A stretch of 64,000 bases of DNA from Pseudomonas fluorescens (lineage in GTDB: Bacteria > Pseudomonadota > Gammaproteobacteria > Pseudomonadales > Pseudomonadaceae): positions 62,001-126,000 of the forward strand of contig NZ_CP015225.1 of the NCBI RefSeq assembly GCF_001623525.1. Reading direction: 5' to 3'. Below the pieces are notes generated by a model. The model had not been told where the DNA came from, did no database searches, and was given only the letters and a program-made list of their open reading frames with translations. The stretch's first letter is position 1; each line of letters starts with the position of its first letter. Both the position numbers and the translations under genes were made by a program. Below, piece after piece: positions 1 through 8,666 of this stretch.

Positions 1-2
1 CG

Positions 3-134
3 AGCATGCACCTGAGCCAGGCGCCACTGCCTGACCTTGTCTCCCTGCGGCGCCTGATGGAGCAGGTCGACCCTCAAGTCCGTGAGTCGCTGCAACCGTG
101 GACGCACGCCCTCAGGCAGGGCCATGGACGCTGA
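3..134 (+). CDS. C-terminal end of an unidentified protein, cut by the window edge
   Basis: An open frame runs in from the left edge and stops at TGA 132-134, leaving about 43 residues. The segment is Leu/Gln/Arg-rich, looks alpha-helical, and has no motif I recognise. It lies about 115 bases upstream of a NarL-type response regulator on the same strand, so it could be the end of a partner sensor kinase; that is inference from position only. The coding assignment rests on the open frame reaching the edge and on the following gene starting soon after. Confidence 0.4.
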   Translation, partial: SMHLSQAPLPDLVSLRRLMEQVDPQVRESLQPWTHALRQGHGR

Positions 135-248
135 GAAAGACCGTTGGTCTGCACTGTCGGATCTGACAGGTGGCTGGGCCTGGCGCTTGTGCAAGAGTCC
201 GGTGCAGTCATGGCGCCGGTGCCGTTTGTAATGACCTGGGGAATTGCC

Positions 249-863
249 TTGAAAGACGTGTTGATCGTGGATGACCACCCTGTCATACGAGGGGCGCTGC
301 GGCTTATTTGCCAGAATGAGGCGTTCACCCACATCCGAGACGCCAGCGGCGTGGCCGATGCCAGGGCCCTCATCAAGGAGTGCGTGCCAGACCTGGTGAT
401 CCTCGACCTGGTGATGAACGGTTTCGATGGCCTGGACCTGCTGGTCTGGATCATGGCCCAATTCCCTGAGTGCAGTGTGCTGGTGTTCACTTCCCAGGAT
501 GCGCAGCACTTCTGCAACCGCTGCATCTCGGCCGGGGCCCGGGGTTTTGTGACCAAGAAAAGCGACCTCAAGGAACTGACCAAGGCCATCCAGGCCTTGA
601 AGTCCGGTTATGCCTATTTTCCGCAGATGTCCGTCAGGCTGGATTTTCAGCAGCGCAGCGAACAGCAGGCGCTGGAAAGCCTCTCCACCCGCGAGCTGTC
701 CATCCTGCGCATGCTGGCCATGGGCATGCGCGGCAAGGACATCGCCGAAAGCCTGTTCCTGAGTCCAAAAACCGTCAGCACCTACAAGACTCGGCTGCTG
801 GAAAAGCTTGGCCTGCAATCCTTGGTGGGGCTGTCGGAGTTTGCCAAGCGCAATCACCTTTGA
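249..863 (+). CDS. NarL/LuxR-type response regulator
   Basis: Two-component response regulator of about 204 aa. The N-terminal receiver domain has the acidic pair D8-D9, phospho-acceptor D53 in VILDLVMNG, and conserved K103 in GFVTKKSD. The C-terminal LuxR-type helix-turn-helix (about 140-200) contains LSTRELSILRMLAMG and LSPKTVSTYKTRLLEKL. I chose TTG 249 because it follows a purine-rich CTGGGGAA by about six bases and gives the family's usual start MKDVLIVDDHP. ATG 231 and ATG 144 are in frame but add residues that do not fit the receiver fold. Inferred role: phosphorylation-dependent transcription control in the cytoplasm; the target genes are not evident. A strong hairpin terminator follows directly. 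Confidence 0.9.
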   Translation: MKDVLIVDDHPVIRGALRLICQNEAFTHIRDASGVADARALIKECVPDLVILDLVMNGFDGLDLLVWIMAQFPECSVLVFTSQDAQHFCNRCISAGARGFVTKKSDLKELTKAIQALKSGYAYFPQMSVRLDFQQRSEQQALESLSTRELSILRMLAMGMRGKDIAESLFLSPKTVSTYKTRLLEKLGLQSLVGLSEFAKRNHL

Positions 864-873
864 ATGACACCAG

Positions 874-904
874 AACCTGTAGGAGCGAGCTCCTACAGGT
901 TTTT
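874..904 (+). terminator. Rho-independent terminator after the response regulator
   Basis: Perfect 13-bp arms (874-886 and 889-901) around a 2-base loop, followed by TTTT. The arm contains TGTAGGAGC, the same half-site used by the genome's REP-like repeats, so this may be a REP half-element recruited as a terminator. Confidence 0.75.
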
Positions 905-1016
905 CAGTCGTTCTCTAAATAGAACGCTAAAGCCGATTTTTGCAGTCTAGTGTTGCAAAGGTGTCGGTTCTAAGCTGTGTCCATTGAATCGCAGTAGCTG
1001 ATTTTGGAGACACAGC

Positions 1017-1883
1017 ATGAAAAACATCATCGGCCTCTACACCAGCCCACGGCCCCATTGGGTTGGCGATGGCTTCCAGGTTCGCACGCTGTTTTCCTAC
1101 GACAACCTGGGCAAGCACGTCAGCCCGTTCCTGCTGCTGGACCACGCCGCCCCGACTGAATTCACGCCCACCACCGAGCGTCGTGGCGTCGGCCAGCACC
1201 CGCATCGCGGTTTCGAAACGGTGACCATCGTCTACCAGGGCGAACTGGAGCACCGAGACTCCACGGGCAGCGGCGGCAAGATCGGTCCCGGCGATGTGCA
1301 ATGGATGACCGCCGCGTCCGGCATCATCCACGAAGAGTTTCACTCCGAAGCCTTCGCCCGGCAGGGCGGGTTCATGGAGATGGTCCAGTTGTGGGTCAAC
1401 CTGCCTGCCAAGGACAAGATGGCCCCGGCCGGCTACCAGACACTGCTCAAAGGCGACATTCCGAACATTGCGCTGAAGGACGATGCCGGCAGCCTGCGGT
1501 TGATCGCCGGGCGCTTCGAGGGGCATCAAGGGCCCGCGAAGACTTTCACCCCCATCGACGTCTGGGACATTCGCTTGAAGGCCGGTAAAGACCTGGTCCT
1601 TGACCTGCATGAAGGCCACAACACCGCCCTGGTGGTGCTGCATGGCTCGGTCCAGGTCAATGGCCGCGAACGGGTCGAGGCCGGCCAGCTCGCGCTGTTC
1701 GACCGGGCTGGCGACCAATTGAGCCTGCAAGCCAATAACGATGCCGTTGTGCTGCTGCTCAGTGGCGAGCCGATCGACGAACCCATCGTTGGCCATGGCC
1801 CGTTCGTGATGAACAGCGAGCAGGAAATCCACCAGGCCTTCAACGATTTCCACTCGGGGCGTTTTGGCCGGATGGACGATTGA
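1017..1883 (+). CDS. Pirin family protein
   Basis: Bicupin protein of the pirin family (288 aa, the family's usual length). Bacterial pirins are metal-binding cytoplasmic proteins; some have quercetin dioxygenase activity and others modulate enzyme partners. The metal-binding set is visible in the first cupin: H61 and H63 in HPHRGFETV, then H105 and E107 in IIHEEFHS. The second cupin (about 185-270) is the typical degenerate copy, with the GRERVEAGQLALF segment. The start is supported by GGAGAC about 8 bases upstream. It appears monocistronic, with a terminator before it and an unrelated membrane protein 108 bases after it. Family assignment is firm; the substrate is not determinable from sequence. 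Confidence 0.93.
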   Translation: MKNIIGLYTSPRPHWVGDGFQVRTLFSYDNLGKHVSPFLLLDHAAPTEFTPTTERRGVGQHPHRGFETVTIVYQGELEHRDSTGSGGKIGPGDVQWMTAASGIIHEEFHSEAFARQGGFMEMVQLWVNLPAKDKMAPAGYQTLLKGDIPNIALKDDAGSLRLIAGRFEGHQGPAKTFTPIDVWDIRLKAGKDLVLDLHEGHNTALVVLHGSVQVNGRERVEAGQLALFDRAGDQLSLQANNDAVVLLLSGEPIDEPIVGHGPFVMNSEQEIHQAFNDFHSGRFGRMDD

Positions 1884-1991
1884 ACGCGAAAACAACAGCC
1901 ATGCCGCTCCCACATGGAGATCTGCGGGGATCTCTACAGCTTGGTCATTCTGTGCCAATCTTCGCCTCATTGATCTTTCTGGAGCCGTCCG

Positions 1992-3434
1992 ATGCTGTCT
2001 CTGATCTCCGAGCACCCGCTGCTCTGTGCCCTGGCGCTGCTTGTGCTCGACATCCTGATATGGCGGCTGGTGAGTGCGGATCGGACCTACTGGAAAATCG
2101 GCGCGCGGCTGGTGATTTTTTCCTTGTTCAGCATGTTGCTGTTCAACGAGGGCCTCAACCCCATGGAGCCGGCGCAGTGGGTCGACGACGTGCCACGGCA
2201 CCTGGCGGCCACCGGGTTGCAGATCGCCTGGTGGCTGCTCGCCGCGCGAACCCTGACGGTGATGATGGGCGCGGTGATGATGCAGCGGGTCGGTCACACC
2301 GGGCGCTTGTTGCAGGATTTGCTCGGCGCGGTGATTTTCCTGATCGCCGTCATCGCAGCGCTGGCCTATGTGCTGGACCTCCCAGTCAAGGGCGTGCTGG
2401 CAACGTCCGGGGCGATGGCGATCATTGTCGGCCTGGCGTTGCAGAGCACCCTCAGCGACGTGTTTTCCGGGATCGTGCTCAACACCACCAAGCCTTATCA
2501 GCTCGATGACTGGATTTCCATCGACGGCACCGAAGGCCGGGTCACTGACATCGACTGGCGGGCCACGCGGTTGCAGACCGCCCAGGGCAGCATGGCGGTG
2601 ATCCCCAACTCACTCGCGGCCAAGGCCAAGGTCATCAACTTCAGTCGACCCAGCGACGTCCATGGCTTGTCCATCAGTATCCAGGTCAGCCCTCACGCGC
2701 GGCCACAAACCGTGATCGACGCACTGGAGCGAGCGATGATCGGTTGTCGGACCTTGCTCGCCAACCCGGCACCCTGCGTGACGCTCAAAAGCAGCAGCAG
2801 TGACGGGGCGGAATACGAGATCAGCGGGTTCGTCGCCTCCAGGGCCCAGAAGCGCGAGGTGCGCAACCAGCTGTTCGACCTGGCGTTCCGGCATTTGCAG
2901 GCCTCGGGCGTGAGCCTGTTGTCCAACAGTGAAAGCGCCACCGCCAAGGATGCGTCGCGGCCTCGGGCGTTGCTGGAAAGCTCGAACATCTTCTCCACCT
3001 TGCGCCAGGACGAGAAAGACACCTTCAGCCAGAACATGACCCTGCAGACCTTCCGCGCCGGCGACATGATTTTGCCGGCGGGGGAGGTCAGCGATCATTT
3101 GTTCATCATTGAATCCGGTGTGGTCAGCGTGACCCTTGTGCGTAACGGCCAGCCATTCGAGGCCGGGCGCATGGGACCCGGAGAGGTGATCGGCGAAGCC
3201 GGGATCGTTTCCGAACAGGCCGCGCTGGCGAGCTTTTCGGCCAAGACCTTCTGCACCCTTTATCGCATCGAGAACAGCTACCTCAAACCTTGCCTCGACG
3301 CCCGTCACGACATCAACGACGCCATGAAAAACCTGCTGGACGTACGCATCCACCTCGCCCAGAACCTCACCCGCGAGCTGCCCAAGCCCGTGGCCAAGAA
3401 GCGCTTCCTGCAGTGGCTGCGCAGCCGGGCCTGA
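1992..3434 (+). CDS. MscS-family channel with C-terminal cyclic nucleotide-binding domain
   Basis: A 480-aa fusion. The N-terminal half has about four hydrophobic segments (residues 5-25, 35-50, 72-100, 112-145) leading into an MscS core with GVLATSGAMAIIVGLALQ and SDVFSGIVLNTTKPYQLDDW, the pore helix and start of the beta domain. After a linker (about 310-330) comes a cNMP-type beta-roll (about 333-450) with DHLFIIESGVVSVTL and GPGEVIGEAG. The family (bacterial cyclic nucleotide-gated mechanosensitive-like channels) sits in the inner membrane and is thought to gate in response to cyclic nucleotide, often with little mechanosensitivity. SD TGGAG lies about 8 bases before the ATG. It stands alone between the pirin and a REP pair. 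The specific ligand (cAMP or cGMP) cannot be read here. Confidence 0.9.
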   Translation: MLSLISEHPLLCALALLVLDILIWRLVSADRTYWKIGARLVIFSLFSMLLFNEGLNPMEPAQWVDDVPRHLAATGLQIAWWLLAARTLTVMMGAVMMQRVGHTGRLLQDLLGAVIFLIAVIAALAYVLDLPVKGVLATSGAMAIIVGLALQSTLSDVFSGIVLNTTKPYQLDDWISIDGTEGRVTDIDWRATRLQTAQGSMAVIPNSLAAKAKVINFSRPSDVHGLSISIQVSPHARPQTVIDALERAMIGCRTLLANPAPCVTLKSSSSDGAEYEISGFVASRAQKREVRNQLFDLAFRHLQASGVSLLSNSESATAKDASRPRALLESSNIFSTLRQDEKDTFSQNMTLQTFRAGDMILPAGEVSDHLFIIESGVVSVTLVRNGQPFEAGRMGPGEVIGEAGIVSEQAALASFSAKTFCTLYRIENSYLKPCLDARHDINDAMKNLLDVRIHLAQNLTRELPKPVAKKRFLQWLRSRA

Positions 3435-3456
3435 ACCTGCCCCGAAAACACCCCCT

Positions 3457-3586
3457 GTGGCGAGGGAGCTTGCTCCCGCTGGGTGGCGCAGCCGCCCCAA
3501 AATGGCCTACACCGTTCCCCAGGCAGACCGCGTCAGTCGGGTGACGACTGCTTCGCAGCCGAGCGGGAGCAAGCTCCCTCGCCACA
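3457..3586. repeat. REPIN: inverted pair of REP elements
   Basis: Two inverted copies of GTGGCGAGGGAGCTTGCTCCCGC..., one reading in at 3457 and its reverse complement ending at 3586, separated by about 70 bases containing GGTGGCGCAGCCGCC. It fills most of the 307-base gap 3435-3740; the rest of the gap shows nothing I can name. The same module recurs at six or more other sites in the window, always between genes. Confidence 0.9.
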
Positions 3587-3740
3587 ACAGCCCCTATGAT
3601 TGAATACCCTTGCACAGGCCAATATCCGCTCCAACCTGGCGGCCTCCCATTGGCCACCCGAACTTCCCAACAATTGGCTATTTGTACCGCGCCACTGCAC
3701 GGCTAACGTAGCGCTACACCCCATTGTTCTGGAGTTCACC

Positions 3741-4181
3741 ATGCAACCGCGTATCGATTTCTACACCGCTTCCCCCGACGCCTTCAAAGCCATGCTGGCC
3801 CTGGAAAATGCCGTCTCGAAACTGGGCCTGGAAAAATCCCTGCTGGAGCTGGTCAAGCTGCGTTCCTCGCAAATCAACGGCTGCGCCTTCTGCATCGACA
3901 TGCACACCGCCGACGCCCGCAAGGACGGCGAGACCGAACGTCGCCTCTACGCCGTGACCGCCTGGCGCGAAGCACCGTTCTTCACCGGCCGCGAGCGCGC
4001 CGCACTGGCCTGGACCGAAGCCCTGACCCGCCTGAGCGACACCCACGCGCCGGACGCCGACTATGCCCTGCTGAGCGAGCATTTCAGCCCCAAGGAAATG
4101 GTCGACCTGACCGTGGCGATCAACGCCATCAATGGCTGGAACCGCCTGGCGGTGGGGTTTCGCAAGATGCCTGAGGCGTAG
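3741..4181 (+). CDS. Carboxymuconolactone decarboxylase / AhpD-family protein
   Basis: 146-aa all-helical protein of the CMD/AhpD superfamily. The redox motif C48-AF-C51 followed by H55 (NGCAFCIDMH) is the peroxidase-type signature of the alkylhydroperoxidase AhpD core domain, so a role in peroxide or aldehyde detoxification is likelier than lactone decarboxylation. The start is set at ATG 3741 because GGAG lies 7-10 bases upstream and the encoded N-terminus matches the family; an in-frame upstream ATG at 3600 would add unlike sequence running through the end of the REP. It is flanked by repeats on both sides and so probably monocistronic. The substrate is unknown. Confidence 0.9.
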   Translation: MQPRIDFYTASPDAFKAMLALENAVSKLGLEKSLLELVKLRSSQINGCAFCIDMHTADARKDGETERRLYAVTAWREAPFFTGRERAALAWTEALTRLSDTHAPDADYALLSEHFSPKEMVDLTVAINAINGWNRLAVGFRKMPEA

Positions 4182-4204
4182 TCAGAAAAAACTACCCGGG
4201 GCGC

Positions 4205-4294
4205 CTGTAGGAGCAAAGCTTGCTCGCGATAGCGGTGCAACAGTCCATACACATCGACTGACACACCGTCATCGCGAGCAAGCTTTGCTCCCAC
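4205..4294. repeat. REP-like inverted pair (GCAAAGCTTGCTCGCGAT type)
   Basis: GTAGGAGCAAAGCTTGCTCGCGAT at 4208 onward and its reverse complement ending about 4294 bracket some 45 bases. This is the second repeat family of the window (TGTGGGAGCNAGCTTGCTCGCGATG), distinct from the GTGGCGAGGGAGC family. Confidence 0.85.
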
Positions 4295-4357
4295 ATAGAT
4301 TTAATCCTCATCTTTAAAGCTTCGGACGACAGGCACCGTAATAGGTTTGCTTCATAT

Positions 4358-4378
4358 GAATAGTAACCATTACTATTC
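4358..4378. promoter_or_regulatory. Fur-box-like palindrome upstream of the ECF sigma gene
   Basis: GAATAGTAA-CCA-TTACTATTC is a perfect 9-3-9 inverted repeat, AT-rich against a GC-rich background, 27 bases before the sigma factor ATG. Its central 19 bases match the classical Fur consensus GATAATGATAATCATTATC at 11 of 19 positions by eye. Fur repression of fecI-type sigma genes is well established; the assignment here is inference from position and symmetry. Confidence 0.65.
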
Positions 4379-4404
4379 ACGCCCCGTTTCCACAGCGCGC
4401 CGCG

Positions 4405-4905
4405 ATGACCCCCAAGCTGCCCCGCAGTCCCGGCTTTTTCGAGCATTACGAAGAGTTGATCGGCACCTGGACCCGTCGCCTGCGCAATCGCCAGCAGGCC
4501 GAGGACCTGGCCCATGACACCTTCGTGCGGGTGCTTGAGTCCGATTCGAGCGGGGTCGAGCAGCCACGGGCCTATTTACATCAGACGGCGCGCAACATTG
4601 CAGTGGATGGCTATCGGCGCGAAGATCGACGGGGGGCCATGGAGGAGGCGGCCGTCGACCATAGCCAGTCGCTGTCGGGCGACCCGGAGCACTACATGCA
4701 CGCGATCCAGCTGGCAGACTCCATCGAGCGGGCGCTTGCCGAACTGCCGGCCAACTGCCGCACGGTGTTCGTCTGGCAGAAGATCGAAGGCCTGACCCAG
4801 GCGGAAATCGCCGAGCGTTTGGGCCTGTCCAAAAACATGGTGGAAAAATATATGATCCGCACCCTGCGGCATCTGCGCGATCGCCTGGACGGGCCTGGCC
4901 AATGA
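4405..4905 (+). CDS. ECF sigma factor, FecI-type (iron-starvation surface signalling)
   Basis: 166-aa extracytoplasmic-function sigma factor. Region 2 (about 12-75) has EDLAHDTFVRVLES and LHQTARNIAVDGYRRE; region 4 (about 100-160) has IERALAELPANCRTVFVW and LTQAEIAERLGLSKNMVEKY, the FecI/FpvI-style sigma-4 helix-turn-helix. It would direct RNA polymerase to the downstream receptor promoter when released by its FecR partner. It is the first gene of a three-gene cassette, with 37 bases to the FecR gene, and is preceded by a Fur-like box, so iron repression is expected. The specific siderophore or iron complex is not shown by this gene alone. Confidence 0.94.
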   Translation: MTPKLPRSPGFFEHYEELIGTWTRRLRNRQQAEDLAHDTFVRVLESDSSGVEQPRAYLHQTARNIAVDGYRREDRRGAMEEAAVDHSQSLSGDPEHYMHAIQLADSIERALAELPANCRTVFVWQKIEGLTQAEIAERLGLSKNMVEKYMIRTLRHLRDRLDGPGQ

Positions 4906-4942
4906 TCCGTCGTCCTCTTCCACCTGAGCCACAGGACCTTCC

Positions 4943-5926
4943 ATGATGGATAGCCGTGAATGCCCGTGCGGGCAGGACAGGGTTCGCGACGCGGCGGCGC
5001 AATGGTTCGTGCGCCTGCAAGCGCCCGCCATGAGTGTCGAGGAGCGCCAGCGTTTCGAAGCCTGGCTGGACGAACATGCCAACCACCGTGACGAAATTCA
5101 ATTGCTCCAGGGTATCTGGAGCGCCACGGACCTGCTGCCCAAGGAACGCCTGCGAGCGCTGTGCGAACCTCCCGCCGAACGCCCCAAGCGTCGGCCGCTG
5201 CTGCGCTATGCCGTCGCCGCCGGACTGTTCGCGGTGGCGCTGGGGTTGGGGCTGTTCAGCGGTTTGAGTTCTTCCACCGACTACAGCGGCGAATACACCA
5301 CCGCCCTTGGCGAGCGTCGGCACATCGCCTTGCCGGACGGCTCGATGATCGACCTCAACAGCCGCAGCCGGGTGCGTATTCAATTTGCACATCATCAACG
5401 TCGGGTGGAACTGGTCGAAGGCGAGGCCTTGTTTTCGGTCGAGCATGATGCCGGCCGACCCTTCACCGTCGATGCGGGTAACGGCCAGGTGACGGTGACC
5501 GGGACGCGCTTCGATGTGCGCCGCGATGCCGACAAGACCCGGGTGGCGGTGGCGCAGGGCAGCGTCAAGGTCCAGGGACGCGCCGCGCCCCCGGCTCAGT
5601 TGGCCATACTGACAGCGGGTCTCGGCACCCAGATCGATGCCCAGGGCAAAGTCGCCACACCTTACGCGGTCAACGCCGAGGCGCTTACTGCCTGGCGCAA
5701 CGGCAAACTGGTGTTCAACAACGCGCCGCTCAAGGAAGTGGCCGAAGAGGTTTCCCGTTATCGCACTCACCCCCTGCGGGTCGGCAGCGCGGCGGTGGGC
5801 GACCTGCGCCTGACCAGCGTGTTCCGCGCCGACGATCCCGAGGCACTGCTCAAGGCGCTGCCGAATATTCTGCCGGTGGCCGTGCGCAGCCTGGATGACG
5901 GCAGCCAGGAAATAATTGCGCGATAA
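4943..5926 (+). CDS. FecR-family transmembrane sigma regulator
   Basis: 327 aa. The cytoplasmic N-terminal domain (about 12-58, AAAQWFVRLQAP..RFEAWLDEHANHRDEI) is the sigma-binding DUF4880-like segment. One membrane helix (about 88-108) is followed by a periplasmic FecR domain (about 118-215, ALGERRHIALPDGSMIDLNS) and a C-terminal STN-like segment (about 232-325, AWRNGKLVFNNAPLKEV). Known role of the family: it relays the signal from the receptor's periplasmic signalling domain to the ECF sigma factor, acting as anti-sigma and often also as an activator. Position between sigma factor and receptor supports this. The start ATG 4943 follows AGGACC; ATG 4946 is equally possible. Confidence 0.93.
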   Translation: MMDSRECPCGQDRVRDAAAQWFVRLQAPAMSVEERQRFEAWLDEHANHRDEIQLLQGIWSATDLLPKERLRALCEPPAERPKRRPLLRYAVAAGLFAVALGLGLFSGLSSSTDYSGEYTTALGERRHIALPDGSMIDLNSRSRVRIQFAHHQRRVELVEGEALFSVEHDAGRPFTVDAGNGQVTVTGTRFDVRRDADKTRVAVAQGSVKVQGRAAPPAQLAILTAGLGTQIDAQGKVATPYAVNAEALTAWRNGKLVFNNAPLKEVAEEVSRYRTHPLRVGSAAVGDLRLTSVFRADDPEALLKALPNILPVAVRSLDDGSQEIIAR

Positions 5927-6023
5927 ATTCAGGTTTTTTTCGAGTTCTTCGTCTTCTTGTCCAACTGCAACTGGTTTGCATTAACAGACGCGTATTCTTG
6001 CGATCAACAGGACAAGGTTCGAC

Positions 6024-8462
6024 GTGAAAACAACCGCCAAAAACAACAACCGTACCCACGTACGCTGGCTGCCCCTGGCCCTGACCCTGGCGGTCAGCGC
6101 CGCTGTGCCCCAGGCGTACGCCGATCAGGCTACCACCGCCATTCACATCCAGGCGCAGCCGTTGGGGCAAGCCTTGAGCCAGCTCGGCCAGCAAACCGCG
6201 TTGCAGGTGTTCTTCAGCCCCGAACTGGTGGCCGGTAAACAAGCGCCGGCCGTGGACGGCACCCTGTCCCCGGAAGCGGCCTTGCACCAACTGCTGCAGG
6301 GCAGTGGCCTGCAATACCAGATTGATGAGGGTTCGGCGACCGTATTGCCGGCGCCTTCGGCCTCCAGCGCCGGCCCGCTGGAGCTTGGCGCTACTGAAAT
6401 CCAGGTGGTCGGTGACTGGCTCGGCGATGCCAACGCCGAGGTGGTGCAGAACCACCCCGGTGCGCGGACGGTGATCCGCCGCGAAGCGATGGTGGAGCAG
6501 GGCGCGATGAACGTCGGCGATGTGCTGCGGCGCGTGCCAGGGGTGCAGGTGCAGGACGCCAACGGCACGGGTGGCAGCGACATTTCCCTGAACGTCGGCG
6601 TGCGCGGCCTCACCTCACGTTTGTCGCCACGCTCCACGGTGTTGATCGACGGCGTTCCGGCAGCGTTCGCGCCCTACGGCCAGCCGCAACTGTCCATGGC
6701 CCCGATTTCCTCGGGCAACCTGGACAGCATCGACGTGGTGCGCGGTGCCGGTTCCGTGCGCTACGGGCCACAGAACGTCGGCGGGGTGATCAACTTCGTG
6801 ACCCGGGCGATCCCGGAAAAAGCCACCGGTGAAATCGGCAGCACCCTGGAAACCTCCCAGCGCGGCGGTTGGAAGCACATCGACACGGCGTTCCTCGGCG
6901 GCACGGCGGACAATGGCCTGGGCGTGGCGCTGTTGTATTCCGGCGTCAACGGCAACGGTTATCGCCGGAGCAACAACGACAACGACATCGACGACGTCAT
7001 CCTCAAGACCCATTGGGCACCCACCGAGGTGGACGATTTCTCGCTGAACTTCCATTACTACGACGCCAAGGCCGACATGCCCGGTGGCCTGACCCAGGCC
7101 CAGTACGACGCGGACCCGTACCAGTCCGACCGCGACTGGGACAACTTCAGCGGCCGGCGCAAGGACGTGTCGTTCAAATGGTTGCGCCAGATCGACGACC
7201 GCACCCAGGCCGAAGTGCTGACCTATTACTCCGACAGCTACCGTGGCAGCACCATCGCTTCCCGGGACCAGCGCAACCTGGTGTCCTACCCGCGCACCTA
7301 TTACACCTTCGGCATCGAGCCCCGGGTGTCCCACGTGTTCGACCTGGGCCCCACCACCCAAGAGGCCAGCGTGGGTTATCGCTACCTCAAGGAAGGCATG
7401 CACGAAGAGGCCAGTCGCCTGGCGTTGCGTGATAACGAACCAGTGGTGCGTCCGGGGGCCGACGGTCACGTCTACCAGGACCGTACCGGTGGCACTGAAG
7501 CCCACGCGGTGTATATCGATGACAAGATCGATGTCGGCAAGTGGACCATCACCCCGGGCATCCGCTTCGAAAGCATCAGTACCGAATGGCACGACCGTCC
7601 GGTGCTCGACACCGCCGGTCGCCCGGTGCAGGAAAAACGCCGCAGCATCGACAGCAACGAACCGTTGCCGGCCCTGAGCGTGATGTATCACCTGTCCGAT
7701 GCCTGGAAGCTGTTCGCCAACTACGAGACCTCGTTCGGCAGCCTGCAGTATTTCCAGCTCGGCCAGGGTGGTGACGGCAACAACACCGCCAATGGCCTGA
7801 GCCCGGAAAAGGCCAAGACCTACGAGATCGGCACGCGCTACAACGATGACGTGTGGGGCGGGGAAGTGACGCTGTTCTACATCGACTTCGACGACGAATT
7901 GCAGTACATCAGCAACGACGTGGGCTGGACCAACATGGGCGCGACCAAGCACCAGGGGCTGGAGGCTTCGGTGCATTACGACATGGCCGCGCTCGACCCA
8001 CGTCTTGAAGGCCTCACCGCCAATGCCGGTTTCACCTACACCCGTGCGACCTATGAAGGCGAGATCCCGAGCTTCAAGGGACGTGACCTGCCGTTCTATT
8101 CCCGGCAGGTGGCGAACCTGGGCCTGCGCTACGACGTCAATCGCTGGACCTACAACCTCGACGCCTTTGCCCAGTCCAAGCAGCGCTCACCGGGCAACAG
8201 TGTGAACGCCGATGGCAGCTTCAGCGGCGACTACATCACCGATGGCAGCGCCGATGGGCAGTACGGCGACATGCCGGGCTACGTGCTCTGGAACGTGCGC
8301 GCCGGTTATGACTTTGGCGCGCAGCTGTCGAACCTGAAAGTCGGCGCCGGGGTGAAGAACCTGTTCGACCATCAGTACTACACCCGCTCCAGCGACAACA
8401 ACTCGGGCATGTACGTGGGCGCACCGCGTACGTTCTTTGTGCAGGCGAGTGTGGGGTTTTGA
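6024..8462 (+). CDS. TonB-dependent receptor with signalling domain, FecA-like
   Basis: 812-aa outer-membrane transporter. Signal peptide about 1-33, cleaved after QAYA. The secretin/TonB short N-terminal signalling domain is at about 38-105 (IHIQAQPLGQALSQLGQQ). The plug (about 130-260) shows MNVGDVLRRVPGVQVQD and VDVVRGAGSVRYGPQNVGG-type motifs, then comes a 22-strand barrel ending in aromatic F (VQASVGF). The signalling domain plus adjacent sigma/FecR genes mark a surface-signalling receptor. The barrel segment MPGGLTQAQYDADPYQSDRD resembles ferric dicitrate receptors, so ferric citrate is my preferred substrate, at moderate confidence. The gap of 97 bases from the FecR gene may hold the sigma-dependent promoter. 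No fecBCDE-type permease follows; a REP pair and a convergent MFS gene do. Confidence 0.92.
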   Translation: MKTTAKNNNRTHVRWLPLALTLAVSAAVPQAYADQATTAIHIQAQPLGQALSQLGQQTALQVFFSPELVAGKQAPAVDGTLSPEAALHQLLQGSGLQYQIDEGSATVLPAPSASSAGPLELGATEIQVVGDWLGDANAEVVQNHPGARTVIRREAMVEQGAMNVGDVLRRVPGVQVQDANGTGGSDISLNVGVRGLTSRLSPRSTVLIDGVPAAFAPYGQPQLSMAPISSGNLDSIDVVRGAGSVRYGPQNVGGVINFVTRAIPEKATGEIGSTLETSQRGGWKHIDTAFLGGTADNGLGVALLYSGVNGNGYRRSNNDNDIDDVILKTHWAPTEVDDFSLNFHYYDAKADMPGGLTQAQYDADPYQSDRDWDNFSGRRKDVSFKWLRQIDDRTQAEVLTYYSDSYRGSTIASRDQRNLVSYPRTYYTFGIEPRVSHVFDLGPTTQEASVGYRYLKEGMHEEASRLALRDNEPVVRPGADGHVYQDRTGGTEAHAVYIDDKIDVGKWTITPGIRFESISTEWHDRPVLDTAGRPVQEKRRSIDSNEPLPALSVMYHLSDAWKLFANYETSFGSLQYFQLGQGGDGNNTANGLSPEKAKTYEIGTRYNDDVWGGEVTLFYIDFDDELQYISNDVGWTNMGATKHQGLEASVHYDMAALDPRLEGLTANAGFTYTRATYEGEIPSFKGRDLPFYSRQVANLGLRYDVNRWTYNLDAFAQSKQRSPGNSVNADGSFSGDYITDGSADGQYGDMPGYVLWNVRAGYDFGAQLSNLKVGAGVKNLFDHQYYTRSSDNNSGMYVGAPRTFFVQASVGF

Positions 8463-8518
8463 TCGAGGACCAGGCCCTGTAGCTTGGAACACAATGCTAG
8501 GGGCTGAAATACAATCCA

Positions 8519-8648
8519 GTGGCGAGGGAGCTTGCTCCCGCTGGGTGGCGCAGCCGCCCCAAAATGGCCTGACGCCGTTTTCCAGGCAGACCGCATCGGC
8601 TGGTTTACGACTGCTGCGCAGCCGAGCGGGAGCAAGCTCCCTCGCCAC
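8519..8648. repeat. REPIN: inverted pair of REP elements
   Basis: GTGGCGAGGGAGCTTGCTCCC at 8519 and its reverse complement ending at 8648, in the convergent gap between the receptor (+) and the MFS gene (-). Arms and spacing (about 130 bases overall) match the 3457-3586 copy closely, including the GGTGGCGCAGCCGCC inner part. Confidence 0.9.
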
Positions 8649-8666
8649 AGAGAGCGGTGTGAGGCC

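Noticed and set aside
3457..3586. Possible CRISPR-like repeat arrays
   Set aside because: The repeats are inverted pairs, not direct repeats with unique spacers, and no cas genes are in the window.
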